Shown here: positions 42,502-52,096 of the stretch, piece by piece
Layout of the letters: the number at the start of each line of letters is the position of its first letter
How positions within the stretch are numbered: position 1 is the first letter of the stretch
Assembly: GCA_963707065.1 (NCBI GenBank)
Contig: CAVPPJ010000020.1
Location: 248,001 to 312,000 of the forward strand
DNA from: Palsa-506 sp963707065
GTDB lineage: Bacteria > Actinomycetota > Actinomycetes > Streptosporangiales > Streptosporangiaceae
Reading direction: 5' to 3'
DNA length: 64,000 bases
Translations under genes and position numbers: made by a program
The notes under the pieces: generated by a model
Database searches by the model: none
What the model was told of the DNA's origin: nothing
What the model saw: only the letters and a program-made list of their open reading frames with translations

Positions 42502-44182
42502 TCATTCCCACTCGATGGTGCCGGGCGGCTTGCTGGTGACGTCGAGCACGACCCTGTTGACCTCGGGTACCTCGTTGGTGATCCTGGTCGATATCGTCGC
42601 CAGCACCGCATCGGGCAGCCGCGCCCAGTCGGCGGTCATGGCGTCCTCGCTGGTCACCGGCCGGAGCACGACCGGGTAGCCGTAGCTGCGCCCGTCGCCC
42701 TTGACCCCGACCGACCGCACGCCGGCCAGCAGCACCACCGGGCACTGCCAGATCACCCGGTCCAGGCCGGCCCGGGACAGCTCCGCGCGGGCGATATCGT
42801 CCGCTTCCCTGACGATCCGCAGGTGCTCCCTGGTCACCTCGCCGACGATCCGGACGGCCAGCCCGGGCCCGGGGAAGGGCTGGCGCCAGACAATCTCCGG
42901 CGGCAGGCCCAGCTCAAGGCCGGCCTGGCGCACCTCATCCTTGAACAGCGCCCGCAACGGCTCGACCAGCTCGAACGCCAGGTCGTCCGGCAGGCCGCCC
43001 ACGTTGTGATGCGACTTGATGCTGGCCGTGCCGCTGCCGCCGCCGGACTCCACCACATCGGGATACAGGGTGCCCTGGACCAGGAAGCCGACGGCCGAGC
43101 CCTGACTGCCCGCGTCCTCCTTGATCTGGCTGGCGGCCTGCTCGAACGCGCGGATGAACTCCCGTCCGATGATCTTCCGCTTGTCCTCCGGGTCGGTCAC
43201 CCCGGCCAGCGCCCGGACGAACTGGCCGGCCGCGTCCACGACCTTGAGGTCAACGCCGGTGGCCGCGACGAAGTCTTTCTCCACCTGGTCGGCCTCGCCC
43301 TTGCGCAGCAGCCCGTGATCGACGAAGACGCAGGTCAGCCGGGAGCCGATGGCCCGCTGGACGAGCGCCGCCGCGACCGCCGAGTCGACTCCGCCGGACA
43401 GGCCGCAGATCGCGCGGCCGTCGCCGACCTGCTGCCTGATCAGGGCGACCTGCTCGGCCACGATGCTGCTCGCGGTCCAGGTCGGGCGGCAGCCCGCGGC
43501 CGCGAGGAACTGGCGCAGGATCTGCATGCCGTGCTCGGTGTGCAGGACCTCGGGGTGGAATTGCACGCCGTACAGGGACCGGCCAGCGTCCTCGGCGGCC
43601 GCCACCGGCGTCGCCCCGGTCCGCGCGGTGACGGCGAACCCCGGCGGCGCCGCCGCGCAGGTATCGCCGTGCGACATCCACACCTGCTGGCGGGCCGGCA
43701 GGCCGTCCAGCAGCACCCCCGGCGGACGGCCCGGAGCCGGTGCACAGCTCGGTGGCGCCGTACTCACCGCCGCCGGTGCGCTCCACCCGGCCGCCGAGCC
43801 CGGCCATCATCAGCTGGAAGCCGTAGCAGATCCCCAGCACCGGAACGCCGGCCTCGAGCAGGCCGGCCGGGGCGGGCGGCGCGCCGGGCGCGTACACCGA
43901 CGCCGGGCCGCCGGACAGGATGATCGCCGCGGGCTTGGCGGCCAGCATGTCGGCGGCGGGCATGGTGGCCGGGACGATCCGGGAGTACACCTGGCACTCG
44001 CGGACCCGGCGCGCGATGAGCTGCGCGTACTGGGCCCCGAAGTCAACGACGAGGACGGTATCGCCGCGGCTGCCCGCGGCGACCTGGGCACCCGTATCTG
44101 GCTGAGCGCCCGTATCTGCCTGGACGCCCGTACCTGCCTGAGCGCCCGTATCTGCCTGGGCGCCTGTGCCGCCAGAGATCAC
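42502..44182 (-). CDS. guaA: GMP synthase (glutamine-hydrolysing), interrupted by a frameshift
   Basis: Converts XMP to GMP. The 5' frame (44182 to about 43720) has VLVVDFGAQYAQLIARRV and the class I amidotransferase nucleophile in ICYGFQLM. The 3' frame (from VLLDGLPARQQVWMSHGD to 42502) has the ATP-pyrophosphatase SGGVDSAVAA and ends PPGTIEWE. The frames join if one base is removed from the C5 run at 43716-43720, giving the expected SAGVLLDG. GuaA is normally needed for purine prototrophy, so an assembly or sequencing error is likely. The N-terminus carries about 40 extra residues made of GAQADT-type hexapeptide repeats before the normal start region. Confidence 0.9.
44090..44161 (-). repeat. 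18-bp coding tandem repeat in the guaA 5' end
   Basis: Four units: 44090-44107, 44108-44125, 44126-44143, 44144-44161, consensus GCCCGTATCTGCCTGAGC on the plus strand. They encode a GAQADT hexapeptide repeat preceding the GuaA core, in a segment other GuaA proteins lack. Confidence 0.75.
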
Positions 44183-44271
44183 CAGTGCCGCCTTCCCGGA
44201 AATCAGCCGCCCGCCGCCCCGCAGGGCGCGGCCGGAGCGGGCCGGCTCGCCGGCCCGGCCGGGGAGCCAGT

Positions 44272-45582
44272 CTAGTTGGCCGGGCCCGGTCGCTGATCTG
44301 CGTCGATGACAGGCGGCGGCTGGCTGACCCGGACCCGGGAAATCCGCCGGCCGTCCATCTCGGTGACCACCAGCTTGCGGCCGGCCGCCTCGACGGCCTC
44401 GCCGTCGCCGGGCAGGTGGCCGAGCACGGCGAGGACATAGCCGGCCACGGTCTCGTAAGGGCCGTCCGGCAGCTCGATGCCGGTCTGCTCGGCGAACTCG
44501 TCCAGGTTCAGCAGGCCGTCCACCTCCAGTTCGCCGCCGGTGAGCTGCCGCGGCTGGCCCTCGTCGACGTCGTACTCGTCGGTGATGTCGCCGATCAGCT
44601 CCTCGACCAGGTCCTCCAGGGTCACGATGCCGGCCGTGCCGCCGTACTCGTCCACCACGATCGCCAGGTGCGCGTGGTCCTTTCGCATCTCCGACAGGGC
44701 GGACAGCACCGTCTTGGTGGTCGGCAGCAGCTTGACCGTCCGCCGGACCTCGCCGACCAGGCTCGAGCCGCTGGCCGCGGGGTCGAGCAGGTCACGGGCG
44801 TGCACGAAGCCGATCACGTCGTCGTAGGAATCCTGGTAGACGGGGAAGCGGGAGTAGGGCGCGCCCACCGCGATCTTCGCCGCGTCCTGCAGGGGCAGGC
44901 CGGCCGGCAGGAACTCCACCTCGGTCCTGGGCACCAGAACCTCGCGGATCTGCCGTTTCCCCGCATCGAAGACCTCGCTCACGATCTGCCGCTCGTCCGG
45001 GCTCAGGGACTGGTTCCCGGCCAGCAGGTCGCGCAGTTCCTGCTCCGTCATCACCCCGCGGCCCGCGCCCGGGTCACCGCCGAACGCCTTGACGACCAGG
45101 TTGGTCGACTTCGACAGCAGCCAGACCAGCGGACGGGCCAGCGTCGACATCCGGTCCAGCAGCGGGGCGGCGGCGAGTGACACCCGCTCGGCCCGCTGCA
45201 GGGCCAGCCGCTTGGGCGCGAGTTCCCCGAGGACCAGCGTGAAGAAGGACAGCACCAAGGTCACCACCGCGACCGAGACGACCGACGCGGCCCCGTCCGA
45301 CATGTGGTGCTTGAGCGCGGACATCAGCCGGCTGGCGAGGGTCGCGGCACCGAAGGCGCCGGACAGCAGGGTCGCCAGGGTCACGCCGATCTGCACGGTG
45401 GACAGGAACCGGTTGGGGTCATGCGCGAGCCGCGCGGCCCGCTCGCCCCGCTTGCCCCGCCGGGCCAGCGCGCGCACCTGGCCTTCCCGCAGCGAGACGA
45501 GCGCCATCTCGGCCGCGGCGAAGAAGCCGCCGATCAGCACAATGACCAGGACAATGAGAAGGTCCCAGCCGACGTCATTCAC
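44272..45582 (-). CDS. CNNM/CorC-type membrane protein with CBS pair
   Basis: 436 aa. N-terminal DUF21/CNNM domain with four hydrophobic segments (WDLLIVLVIVLIGGFFAAAE, then TVQIGVTLATLLSG, SVVSVAVVTLVLSFFTLVLGE). A tandem CBS pair follows (VPRTEVEFLPAG ... YSRFPVYQDS ... DEYGGTAGIVTLEDLVEE), then a CorC/HlyC C-terminal domain. Such proteins are linked to Mg/Co efflux or membrane homeostasis. Start GTG 45582 (VNDVGWDLL) is where similarity begins; TAGACT at 45637-45632 is a possible -10. guaA lies 90 nt downstream on the same strand. Confidence 0.88.
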   Translation of the reverse strand: MNDVGWDLLIVLVIVLIGGFFAAAEMALVSLREGQVRALARRGKRGERAARLAHDPNRFLSTVQIGVTLATLLSGAFGAATLASRLMSALKHHMSDGAASVVSVAVVTLVLSFFTLVLGELAPKRLALQRAERVSLAAAPLLDRMSTLARPLVWLLSKSTNLVVKAFGGDPGAGRGVMTEQELRDLLAGNQSLSPDERQIVSEVFDAGKRQIREVLVPRTEVEFLPAGLPLQDAAKIAVGAPYSRFPVYQDSYDDVIGFVHARDLLDPAASGSSLVGEVRRTVKLLPTTKTVLSALSEMRKDHAHLAIVVDEYGGTAGIVTLEDLVEELIGDITDEYDVDEGQPRQLTGGELEVDGLLNLDEFAEQTGIELPDGPYETVAGYVLAVLGHLPGDGEAVEAAGRKLVVTEMDGRRISRVRVSQPPPVIDADQRPGPAN

Positions 45583-45756
45583 TTCTTGATCCCTGACCTC
45601 GGCAATCGGCACGGCCGCGTGGTGTCCGGACAGTCTAGACCGGGCGCGACCGTGCCGCGTGCGTACCAGGCCGCGCTGCGCGGCCGCGGCCGCCGTGCGA
45701 TCCTGTGAGGGACAGGACGGCCGCATCGGATCAGGCCCGCGAGAAGGGGATAACGG

Positions 45757-46956
45757 ATGCCCGCTGAGGTACACCAGGACGCTGCGGCGATGGCCGGCGA
45801 GCTAGCCGAGCTGCGGCACGCGATCCACCGTGAGCCTGAGATCGGCCTCGACCTGCCCATGACTCAGGCCAAGGTGCTCTCAGCGCTCGGCGGGCTGCCG
45901 CTGGAGATCACCCGGGGACAGCAGCTCAGCTCGGTGACGGCAGTGCTGCGCGGCGGCCTGCCGGGTGCCACCGTGCTGCTGCGCGGTGACATGGATGCGC
46001 TGCCGGTGACCGAGCGCACCGGGCTGCCCTATTCCTCGCAGATCGACGGGGTGATGCACGCCTGCGGCCATGACCTGCATACCGCGATGCTGGCGGGCGC
46101 GGCGCGGCTGCTGTCGGCGCGGCAGCAGCAGATCGCCGGAAACGTGATCTTCATGTTCCAGCCGGGGGAGGAAGGCTACGCCGGGGCCCGGCAGATGATC
46201 TCCGAGGGCCTGCTCGACGCGGCCGGCGACCGGCCGGTCGCCGCCTACGCCCTGCATGTTGCCTCCTCCACGCTGCCACGCGGAGTCTGCAGCACCAAGC
46301 CAGGCACGATGATGGCCGCGGCCGACGTGCTGGAGGTGACCGTGCACGGTCAGGGCGGGCACGCGTCGCAGCCGCATCGGGCCGCCGACCCGATCCCCGT
46401 GGCCTGCGAGATCGTGACGGCCCTGCAGGCGATGGTGACCAGGCGCTTCGATGTCTTCGACCCCGTTGTGCTGACGGTCGGCAGCTTCCACGCTGGCACT
46501 ACCGACAACGTGATCCCGGATGAGGCGAAGTTCCTCGGCTCGCTGCGGACGTTCTCGGCGGAAACCCGGACGCGGGCGATGGATTATGCCGTCCGGCTGG
46601 CCACGGAGATTGCCGCCGCGCACGGCCTTACCGCCACCGCCGGGTTCGCCGCCGGGTACCCGGTGACGGTCAACAACGGCGACGAGGTGTCCTTCGCGCA
46701 GGCCGCGGTGACGGACCTGCTCGGCAGCGAGCGCTGCCTGACCCAGCCCTTCCCGCTGACCGGGTCGGAGGACTTCTCGTTCGTGCTGGAGCAGGTGCCG
46801 GGCGCGTTCGTGATGCTGGGCGCCTGCCCGCAGGGGTCCGACCCCGCGACCGCCGCGTTCAACCACTCGGCGGAAGCGGCCTTCGACGACGCGGTGCTGG
46901 CCGACGGCACCGCGCTGCTGGCGGAGCTGGCGCTGCGGCGGCTGGCGGCGGCCTGA
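45757..46956 (+). CDS. M20D-family amidohydrolase
   Basis: 399 aa metallopeptidase-fold hydrolase, probably acting on N-acyl-amino acids or amide-linked conjugates (hippuricase/IAA-amino-acid hydrolase group). LRHAIHREPEIG, RGDMDALPVTERTGLPY, MHACGHDLHTAMLAGAA with the metal Cys/His, QPGEEGYAGARQMI with the catalytic Glu, and a C-terminal GSEDFSFVLEQVPGAF are present. AGAAGGGG precedes ATG 45757. Physiological substrate unknown. Confidence 0.92.
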   Translation: MPAEVHQDAAAMAGELAELRHAIHREPEIGLDLPMTQAKVLSALGGLPLEITRGQQLSSVTAVLRGGLPGATVLLRGDMDALPVTERTGLPYSSQIDGVMHACGHDLHTAMLAGAARLLSARQQQIAGNVIFMFQPGEEGYAGARQMISEGLLDAAGDRPVAAYALHVASSTLPRGVCSTKPGTMMAAADVLEVTVHGQGGHASQPHRAADPIPVACEIVTALQAMVTRRFDVFDPVVLTVGSFHAGTTDNVIPDEAKFLGSLRTFSAETRTRAMDYAVRLATEIAAAHGLTATAGFAAGYPVTVNNGDEVSFAQAAVTDLLGSERCLTQPFPLTGSEDFSFVLEQVPGAFVMLGACPQGSDPATAAFNHSAEAAFDDAVLADGTALLAELALRRLAAA

Positions 46957-46969
46957 CCGGCCGCCGTCC

Positions 46970-47010
46970 GCCAGCCCGACTGCCGCTGCCAGCCCGACTG
47001 CCGCCGCCAG
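46970..47010. repeat. 18-bp tandem repeat between convergent genes
   Basis: 46970-46987 and 46988-47005 differ at one base (GCCAGCCCGACTGCCGCT), with a partial third unit. They lie between the ends of the amidohydrolase and mdh genes. Confidence 0.7.
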
Positions 47011-47025
47011 CCAGCCCGGCGCGCG

Positions 47026-47982
47026 TCAGAGGCTGGCGACGTCGGCCTGCTTGGCCCGGACGGCATCCGCGGCTTCCCTGAGTGCGCCCAGCTCGGCGTC
47101 CGTCAGGTCCCTTTCCACCACTGCGCGCACCCCGGACGCGCCGATCTCGGCCTCGACGCCCAGGTAGACCCCGGAGATGCCGTACTGGCCGTCCACCCAG
47201 GCGCAGACCGGGAGCACGGCCCCGGAGTCCTGCGCCACGGCCCGGGCCATCCAGGCGGCCGCGGCGGACGGGGCGTAGTAAGCGGATCCGGTCTTGAGCA
47301 GGGCGACGATTTCCGCGCCGCCGGCCCGGGTCCGCTCGACCAGGGCGGCAACATCGTCGGCGGAGAGCAGATCGGCCAGCGGCTTGCCGTTGACCGTGCA
47401 CGCGGAGGGCACCGGCACCATGGTGTCGCCGTGCGAGCCGAGGGTCAGCGTGCGGACCGCGGCGACGGGCACGTGCAGGCGCTCGGCGACGAAGTAGCTG
47501 AACCTGGCGGTGTCCAGCATGCCCGCCTGGCCGATTACCCGGTGCGGCGGGAAGCCGGAGACCTTGGCCGCCAGCGCGGTCATCTCATCGAGCGGGTTGG
47601 AGACCACGATCAGCACCGCGTCCGGCGCGTGCTTGACGACCTGCTCGGCCACGCTCCTGACGATCTTCGCGTTGACCCCGATCAGGTCCATCCGGCTCAT
47701 GCCGGGCTTGCGCGGCAGGCCGGCCGTGATGACCACGACGCCGGAACCCGCGATCGCCTCGTACCCCTCCCCGGCCGCCCCCGTCGTCTGGCCGGTGACC
47801 TTGGTCTCGAAGCCCTGGATGGGCCGTGACTGGTTCATGTCGAGCGCCAGCCCCTCGGGCTTGCCAGCCACGATGTCGGTGAGCACGACCTCGTCGAAAA
47901 TGTCGTACTCAGCGAGCCGCTGCGCGGTGGTCGAGCCGTAGAATCCGGCTCCGACGACGGTTACCTTTCCTGTGCGGGCCAT
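47026..47982 (-). CDS. mdh: Malate dehydrogenase (LDH-like type)
   Basis: Interconverts malate and oxaloacetate with NAD. 318 aa: VTVVGAGFYGSTTAQRLAE Rossmann motif, LTDIVAGKPEGLALDMNQS, ITAGLPRKPGMSRMDLIGVNAKIV and VVSNPLDEMTAL. The catalytic His is in LGSHGDTMVPVPSACTVNG, with Arg residues in the mobile loop. This is the LDH-like MDH group. A good AAGGAG precedes ATG 47982. It follows icd by 48 nt, forming a TCA pair. Confidence 0.94.
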   Translation of the reverse strand: MARTGKVTVVGAGFYGSTTAQRLAEYDIFDEVVLTDIVAGKPEGLALDMNQSRPIQGFETKVTGQTTGAAGEGYEAIAGSGVVVITAGLPRKPGMSRMDLIGVNAKIVRSVAEQVVKHAPDAVLIVVSNPLDEMTALAAKVSGFPPHRVIGQAGMLDTARFSYFVAERLHVPVAAVRTLTLGSHGDTMVPVPSACTVNGKPLADLLSADDVAALVERTRAGGAEIVALLKTGSAYYAPSAAAAWMARAVAQDSGAVLPVCAWVDGQYGISGVYLGVEAEIGASGVRAVVERDLTDAELGALREAADAVRAKQADVASL

Positions 47983-48030
47983 CTGACGTGATCTCCTTTG
48001 CTTGCTTCGGTCGCTGGCGGCGATTGCTCG

Positions 48031-49251
48031 TCAGGCCCCGGCCATGGCGGACCGCAGGTTCTCATCCAGCGCGGCGAGGAATTCCTGCGTCGTCAGGAAC
48101 GGGGTACCCTCGCCGACGAGCACTGCGAGGTCCTTGGTCATCTTGCCGCTCAGCACGGTCTCGACGCACACTCGCTCCAGCGTGTCGGCGAACGCCGAAA
48201 CCTCGGGGGTCCCGTCGAGCATGCCGCGGTGGGCGAGGCCGCGAGTCCAGGCGAAGATCGAGGCAATCGGGTTCGTTGATGTCGGCTTGCCCTGCTCATG
48301 CTGCCGGTAGTGCCGGGTCACGGTGCCGTGCGCGGCTTCCGCCTCGACGGTGCCGCCGTCCGGGGTCATCAGCACGCTGGACATCAGGCCGAGCGAGCCG
48401 AACCCCTGCGCCACCACGTCGGACTGGACGTCCCCGTCGTAGTTCTTGCACGCCCACACGATGCCGCCATCGCCCTTGATCACCTGGGCGACCATGTCAT
48501 CGATCAGCCGGTGCTCGTAAGTGATCCCGGCGGCCTCGAACTCGGCCTTGAACTCGGACTCGAAAACCTCGGCGAAGATGTCCTTGAACCGGCCGTCGTA
48601 AGCCTTCAGGATCGTGTTCTTGGTGGACAGGTACAGCGGGTAGCCCTGAGTCAGGGCATAGCGCATCGTGGCCCGGGCGAAGTCGCGGATCGAGTCGTCG
48701 TAGTTGTACATGCCCATCACCACGCCGCCGCCGGTGAACTGCGCGACCTCCATCTCGACCGGGTCGCCGTGGCCTTCGGGCCGGAAGGTGAGCGTCACCG
48801 AGCCGGGACCGGGGACCACATAGTCCGTGGCGCGGTACTGGTCGCCGTGCGCGTGCCGGCCGATGATGATCGGCTTGGTCCAGCCGGGCACGAAGCGGGG
48901 GATGCTGGAGATGACAATCGGCTCGCGGAAGACCACGCCGCCGAGGATGTTACGGATCGTCCCGTTCGGTGAGCGCCACATCTTCTTCAGCCCGAACTCG
49001 GCGACGCGGTCCTCGTCCGGCGTGATGGTGGCGCACTTGACGCCCACGCCGTGCTCCTTGATGGCGTTCGCCGCATCGATGGTCACCTGGTCGTCGGTGG
49101 CATCCCGGTGCTGGATCGACAAGTCGTAGTACTTCAGCTCGATATCCAGGTAAGGCAGGATCAGCTGATCCTTGATGAACTGCCAGATGATCCGCGTCAT
49201 CTCGTCGCCGTCGAGTTCGACGACGGGATTCGTTACCTTGATCTTGGACAT
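48031..49251 (-). CDS. icd: NADP isocitrate dehydrogenase (homodimeric, eukaryotic-like type)
   Basis: Oxidative decarboxylation of isocitrate to 2-oxoglutarate. 406 aa, MSKIKVTNPVVELDGDEMTR, KKMWRSPNGTIRNILGGVVFREP, RHAHGDQYRATD, VAQGFGSLGLMSSVL and EAAHGTVTRHYR. These identify the roughly 400-aa type found in animals, yeast and mycobacterial Icd1, rather than the monomeric type common in many actinomycetes. Upstream of mdh on the same strand. Confidence 0.95.
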   Translation of the reverse strand: MSKIKVTNPVVELDGDEMTRIIWQFIKDQLILPYLDIELKYYDLSIQHRDATDDQVTIDAANAIKEHGVGVKCATITPDEDRVAEFGLKKMWRSPNGTIRNILGGVVFREPIVISSIPRFVPGWTKPIIIGRHAHGDQYRATDYVVPGPGSVTLTFRPEGHGDPVEMEVAQFTGGGVVMGMYNYDDSIRDFARATMRYALTQGYPLYLSTKNTILKAYDGRFKDIFAEVFESEFKAEFEAAGITYEHRLIDDMVAQVIKGDGGIVWACKNYDGDVQSDVVAQGFGSLGLMSSVLMTPDGGTVEAEAAHGTVTRHYRQHEQGKPTSTNPIASIFAWTRGLAHRGMLDGTPEVSAFADTLERVCVETVLSGKMTKDLAVLVGEGTPFLTTQEFLAALDENLRSAMAGA

Positions 49252-49337
49252 GCTTTCGCTTTCCCTTCCTCGCGCCGCGTCGTTGCCGTAGCGGAATTCA
49301 CCGGGCCCGCGGCCGCCGGCACCGCGCCAGGCTCAGG

Positions 49338-49916
49338 TCAATGCTGGGCCGGGAACACCAGCCCAGCGACCAGCAGCCCGACCCCGAGGACGGAGAACGC
49401 CGCTACGTCCACCAGCCGCCGCCGGGAAACGAGCATTCCCGCGCGTTCCTCCGGCAGGACCAGCCTGGCGGCGGCCGCGGCAAGCAGGAGGCCAGCCACC
49501 GCCAGCGTGCCGCCCTTAACATTCTGCGGGCCCCGCCACATGTAGGACAAACTCAGGGCCACTCCGCAGAGCACCACAAGGTAGGCCGCGCCCCACCGCT
49601 GGCGTCCGGACAGGCCGGCCCGGTGCCGCCGGGGCCGGGAAGAATGGGACCGGCGGCCGGCCGCACTGGCTGCCGGGGCTGTGGCTGGCCCGCCTGCCGG
49701 GGCCGGGGCCGGCCCAACGGCGGCGGCCGGAGCTGGGCCGCCTGCAGCGGCTGGGGCTGGGCCGCCTGTCGCGGCTGGCGCTGGGCCGCCTGCAGTGGCT
49801 GGGGCTGGGCCGCCTGTCGCGGCTGGCGCGGCCGCAGCTGGCGCAGCCGTGGCGCGCGGCGGCGGCCGGGACTGGCGCGGCTGGCGCGGCGGGGGGCGGG
49901 GCGGCGGCCGCGTCAT
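49338..49916 (-). CDS. DUF3017 membrane protein with Ala/Pro-rich N-terminus
   Basis: 192 aa. Residues 1-110 are Pro/Ala/Gly-rich repeats. The C-terminal 85 residues contain three hydrophobic helices (GAAYLVVLCGVALSLSYMW, GTLAVAGLLLAAAAARLVL, VAAFSVLGVGLLVAGLVF) with PEERAGMLVSRRRLVDV between the last two. This is the DUF3017 pattern; in Streptomyces such genes lie near folD and mdh. Function unknown. The N-terminal boundary is uncertain because the repeats keep several frames open. Confidence 0.75.
   Translation of the reverse strand: MTRPPPRPPPRQPRQSRPPPRATAAPAAAAPAATGGPAPATAGGPAPAATGGPAPAAAGGPAPAAAVGPAPAPAGGPATAPAASAAGRRSHSSRPRRHRAGLSGRQRWGAAYLVVLCGVALSLSYMWRGPQNVKGGTLAVAGLLLAAAAARLVLPEERAGMLVSRRRLVDVAAFSVLGVGLLVAGLVFPAQH
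49732..49827 (-). repeat. 24-bp coding repeats in alternating ABAB order (4 units)
   Basis: Four 24-bp units at 49732, 49756, 49780 and 49804. Units 1 and 3 are near identical, and units 2 and 4 are identical, giving a 48-bp higher-order period. They encode a GGPAPAAA-type octapeptide in the DUF3017 protein. The arrangement suggests duplication of a two-unit block. Confidence 0.7.
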
Positions 49917-50051
49917 CAGCCTGCGCGGCGGCGTAGCCGGCTGCGGGCGCGGCGCGCCCGGTATCCGGCCGCGGCATCGGCTCGGCCGGGCGCGGCCGTG
50001 ACTCCGCCAGCGCGCCCTGGCCGGTCAGCCGGACGGATCCGGCCGCATGCC

Positions 50052-51194
50052 TCACCGCTGGTCCAGCGGCGTCCAGGTGAGGCCGCGTTCGCCGATGTAC
50101 TCGCTGTCGGGCCGGATCAGCCGGTTGTCCGCGTGCTGCTCCATCACGTGCGAGGTCCATCCGGCCATCCGGCTCACCGAGAAGACCGAAGTGAACAGGT
50201 CTGTGGGGATGCGCAGGTAGTGGTACACAGTGGCAGCGTAGAAGTCCACGTTCGGGTAGAGGCCCTTCTCCGCGAAGACGACCTCTTCCATCTTTCTTGA
50301 CATGCGGAAATAGGTGTCGTCGCCAGACGCCTCGGCAAGCTCCGCCGACATCCGGCGCAGGTGCGCGGCCCGCGGGTCCTCCGTCTTGTACACCCGGTGG
50401 CCGAAGCCCATGATCTTCTCGCCTTGCCGCAGCCGCGCCGCGGCCTGCGCCCCGGCCGCACCGACCGGATCGCCGCCGCCGCTGGTCCTGACCGCCTCCA
50501 GGCCCCGCATCACCTGCTCGTTGGCGCCGCCGTGCAGCGGCCCCTTGAGCGTGCCGAGCGCGGCGACGACCGCCGAGTGCATATCGGAGAGCGTTGCCGC
50601 GCAGACCCGGGCCGCGAAGGTCGAAGCGTTCATGGTGTGGTCAGCGTGCAGCACCAGGCAGGTGTCGAGGACCTGCGTTTCCCGCTCGGACGGCATGGTC
50701 CCGGTGATCTGGAGCAGGAAATTGGCCGCCACGCCGAGCTCGGGATCAGACGGCGCGCTTTCCCGGCCGCGGCGCGCCGCTTCGTAGGCGGCCACCAGGA
50801 CGGGCTGCTGCGCGGTGAGCCTCGCGGCCTTGCGCCTGTTGGGCCCGGGGTCGTTGGAATCCTTGTCCGGGTCGTCTGCACTGGCCAGCGAGACGAGCGA
50901 GCGCATGGCCTCCATCGGCTCCTGGCTGCGGGCGATTTCAGGGAGGCTCGTGGTCACCAGCTTGCCCAGCGCACGGCCGGCCACGATCTCGCCGCGATAG
51001 CCGGCCAGCTCGCCGCGGCTGGGCGGTGATCCGCGCTGCAGCAGGTAAGCGGTCTCCTCGAAGGTCGCTGACCCGGCGAGCTGATTGATGTCATAACCGC
51101 GGTAAGAAAGGCGGCCCGCCCGGCCGTCGATGTCGCTTAGCGCAGTGGAGGCGGCGACGACGTCCGCCAGCCCCTTGGACGGCTTTTCCGCCAT
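50052..51194 (-). CDS. citA: Citrate synthase
   Basis: Condenses acetyl-CoA and oxaloacetate. 380 aa, the short Gram-positive/methylcitrate-synthase-like type: LSYRGYDINQLAG, CLVLHADHTMNASTFAARV with the first catalytic His, GPLHGGANEQV with the second and GFGHRVYKTEDPRA. The catalytic Asp is in YPNVDFYAATVY. From sequence alone a 2-methylcitrate synthase cannot be excluded. AGGAGG precedes ATG 51194. The gene starts a minus-strand run citA, DUF3017, icd, mdh. Confidence 0.92.
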   Translation of the reverse strand: MAEKPSKGLADVVAASTALSDIDGRAGRLSYRGYDINQLAGSATFEETAYLLQRGSPPSRGELAGYRGEIVAGRALGKLVTTSLPEIARSQEPMEAMRSLVSLASADDPDKDSNDPGPNRRKAARLTAQQPVLVAAYEAARRGRESAPSDPELGVAANFLLQITGTMPSERETQVLDTCLVLHADHTMNASTFAARVCAATLSDMHSAVVAALGTLKGPLHGGANEQVMRGLEAVRTSGGGDPVGAAGAQAAARLRQGEKIMGFGHRVYKTEDPRAAHLRRMSAELAEASGDDTYFRMSRKMEEVVFAEKGLYPNVDFYAATVYHYLRIPTDLFTSVFSVSRMAGWTSHVMEQHADNRLIRPDSEYIGERGLTWTPLDQR

Positions 51195-51414
51195 TGCGTT
51201 CCTCCTGGACGGCTCGCTCGGAAGTGTACTTCCGGGGCGGCCGCGCTGCCGCCCGGGCCGCCCGGCGCGCCGTCGTGTCGCGCTGATCGGATTCTGGCCG
51301 GGCGCGAGCCCGCGTTCCCCGAAACGATCGCGTCAACGGGGTAGGAATCGTGCCAGGAGGGTAGCTGGAACGTGAGACAACGGTGACTACTTCGACAGGA
51401 AGGAGGAACGGGTC

Positions 51415-52092
51415 ATGGTGGACCCATTCATCCGAATCGAGGAAAGCGGCGCGGTCATACCGCTGCTGGCGAACGTCACCACGATCGGGCGTGGCCGTGC
51501 TGTTGATGTCCGCCTCAGCGACCCGAGCGTCTCGAGGCTGCACGCTGAGATCGTCCGCCGCGGCCCGTACGCCTACGTAACCGACCTCGGGTTATCAAGG
51601 AACGGCACGAGGGTCAACGGGCGTCTCGTTGCCCGGCGGGTGCTCAATGACGGGGACGTGCTGACGTTCGGGTCAGCCCGCTGCCGGGTCGGCGGGATCG
51701 CGTGCGAGGACTTCACCGCCGAGGTGGAACTACGCAGATCGGCCGCGCCCGAGCTCACCCGCCGTGAGCTCGACGTGCTGACCTCACTGTGCCGCCCGGC
51801 GCTGTCCGACGAGGCATTCGTCGCGCCGGCCACGGCCCGTGAGATCGCATCGGATCTCGTGGTGACAGAGGCCGCGGTCAAGCAGCATCTGCTGCGGCTT
51901 TACCAGAAATTCCGCATTCCTGAGGGCACGAACCGGCGGGTCCGGCTGGCCAATGAGGTGGTCGCCCTGGGGCTGGTCCGGCCGCTGCCGCCGATCGCCC
52001 GGCCCGAGCCGTCCGGCGTGCCGCAGCCGGCCCCGGCGGGCTTGCCGGCCAATGCGACGATCGGCGCCGAGGTGCACGACCGGGCCAGCTGA
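51415..52092 (+). CDS. FHA-domain protein with C-terminal helix-turn-helix
   Basis: 225 aa. Residues 1-95 are an FHA phosphothreonine-binding domain (TTIGRGRAVDVRL, SDPSVSRLHAEI, LGLSRNGTRVNG). Residues about 110-185 are a winged/LuxR-like HTH (ELTRRELDVLTSLC, ATAREIASDLVVTEAAVKQHLLRLYQKF). It would be a DNA-binding protein whose partner contacts depend on Thr phosphorylation. A Ser/Thr kinase gene faces it, separated by 124 bp, an obvious candidate partner. GGAAGGAGGAA precedes ATG 51415. Confidence 0.85.
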   Translation: MVDPFIRIEESGAVIPLLANVTTIGRGRAVDVRLSDPSVSRLHAEIVRRGPYAYVTDLGLSRNGTRVNGRLVARRVLNDGDVLTFGSARCRVGGIACEDFTAEVELRRSAAPELTRRELDVLTSLCRPALSDEAFVAPATAREIASDLVVTEAAVKQHLLRLYQKFRIPEGTNRRVRLANEVVALGLVRPLPPIARPEPSGVPQPAPAGLPANATIGAEVHDRAS

Positions 52093-52096
52093 GCCC

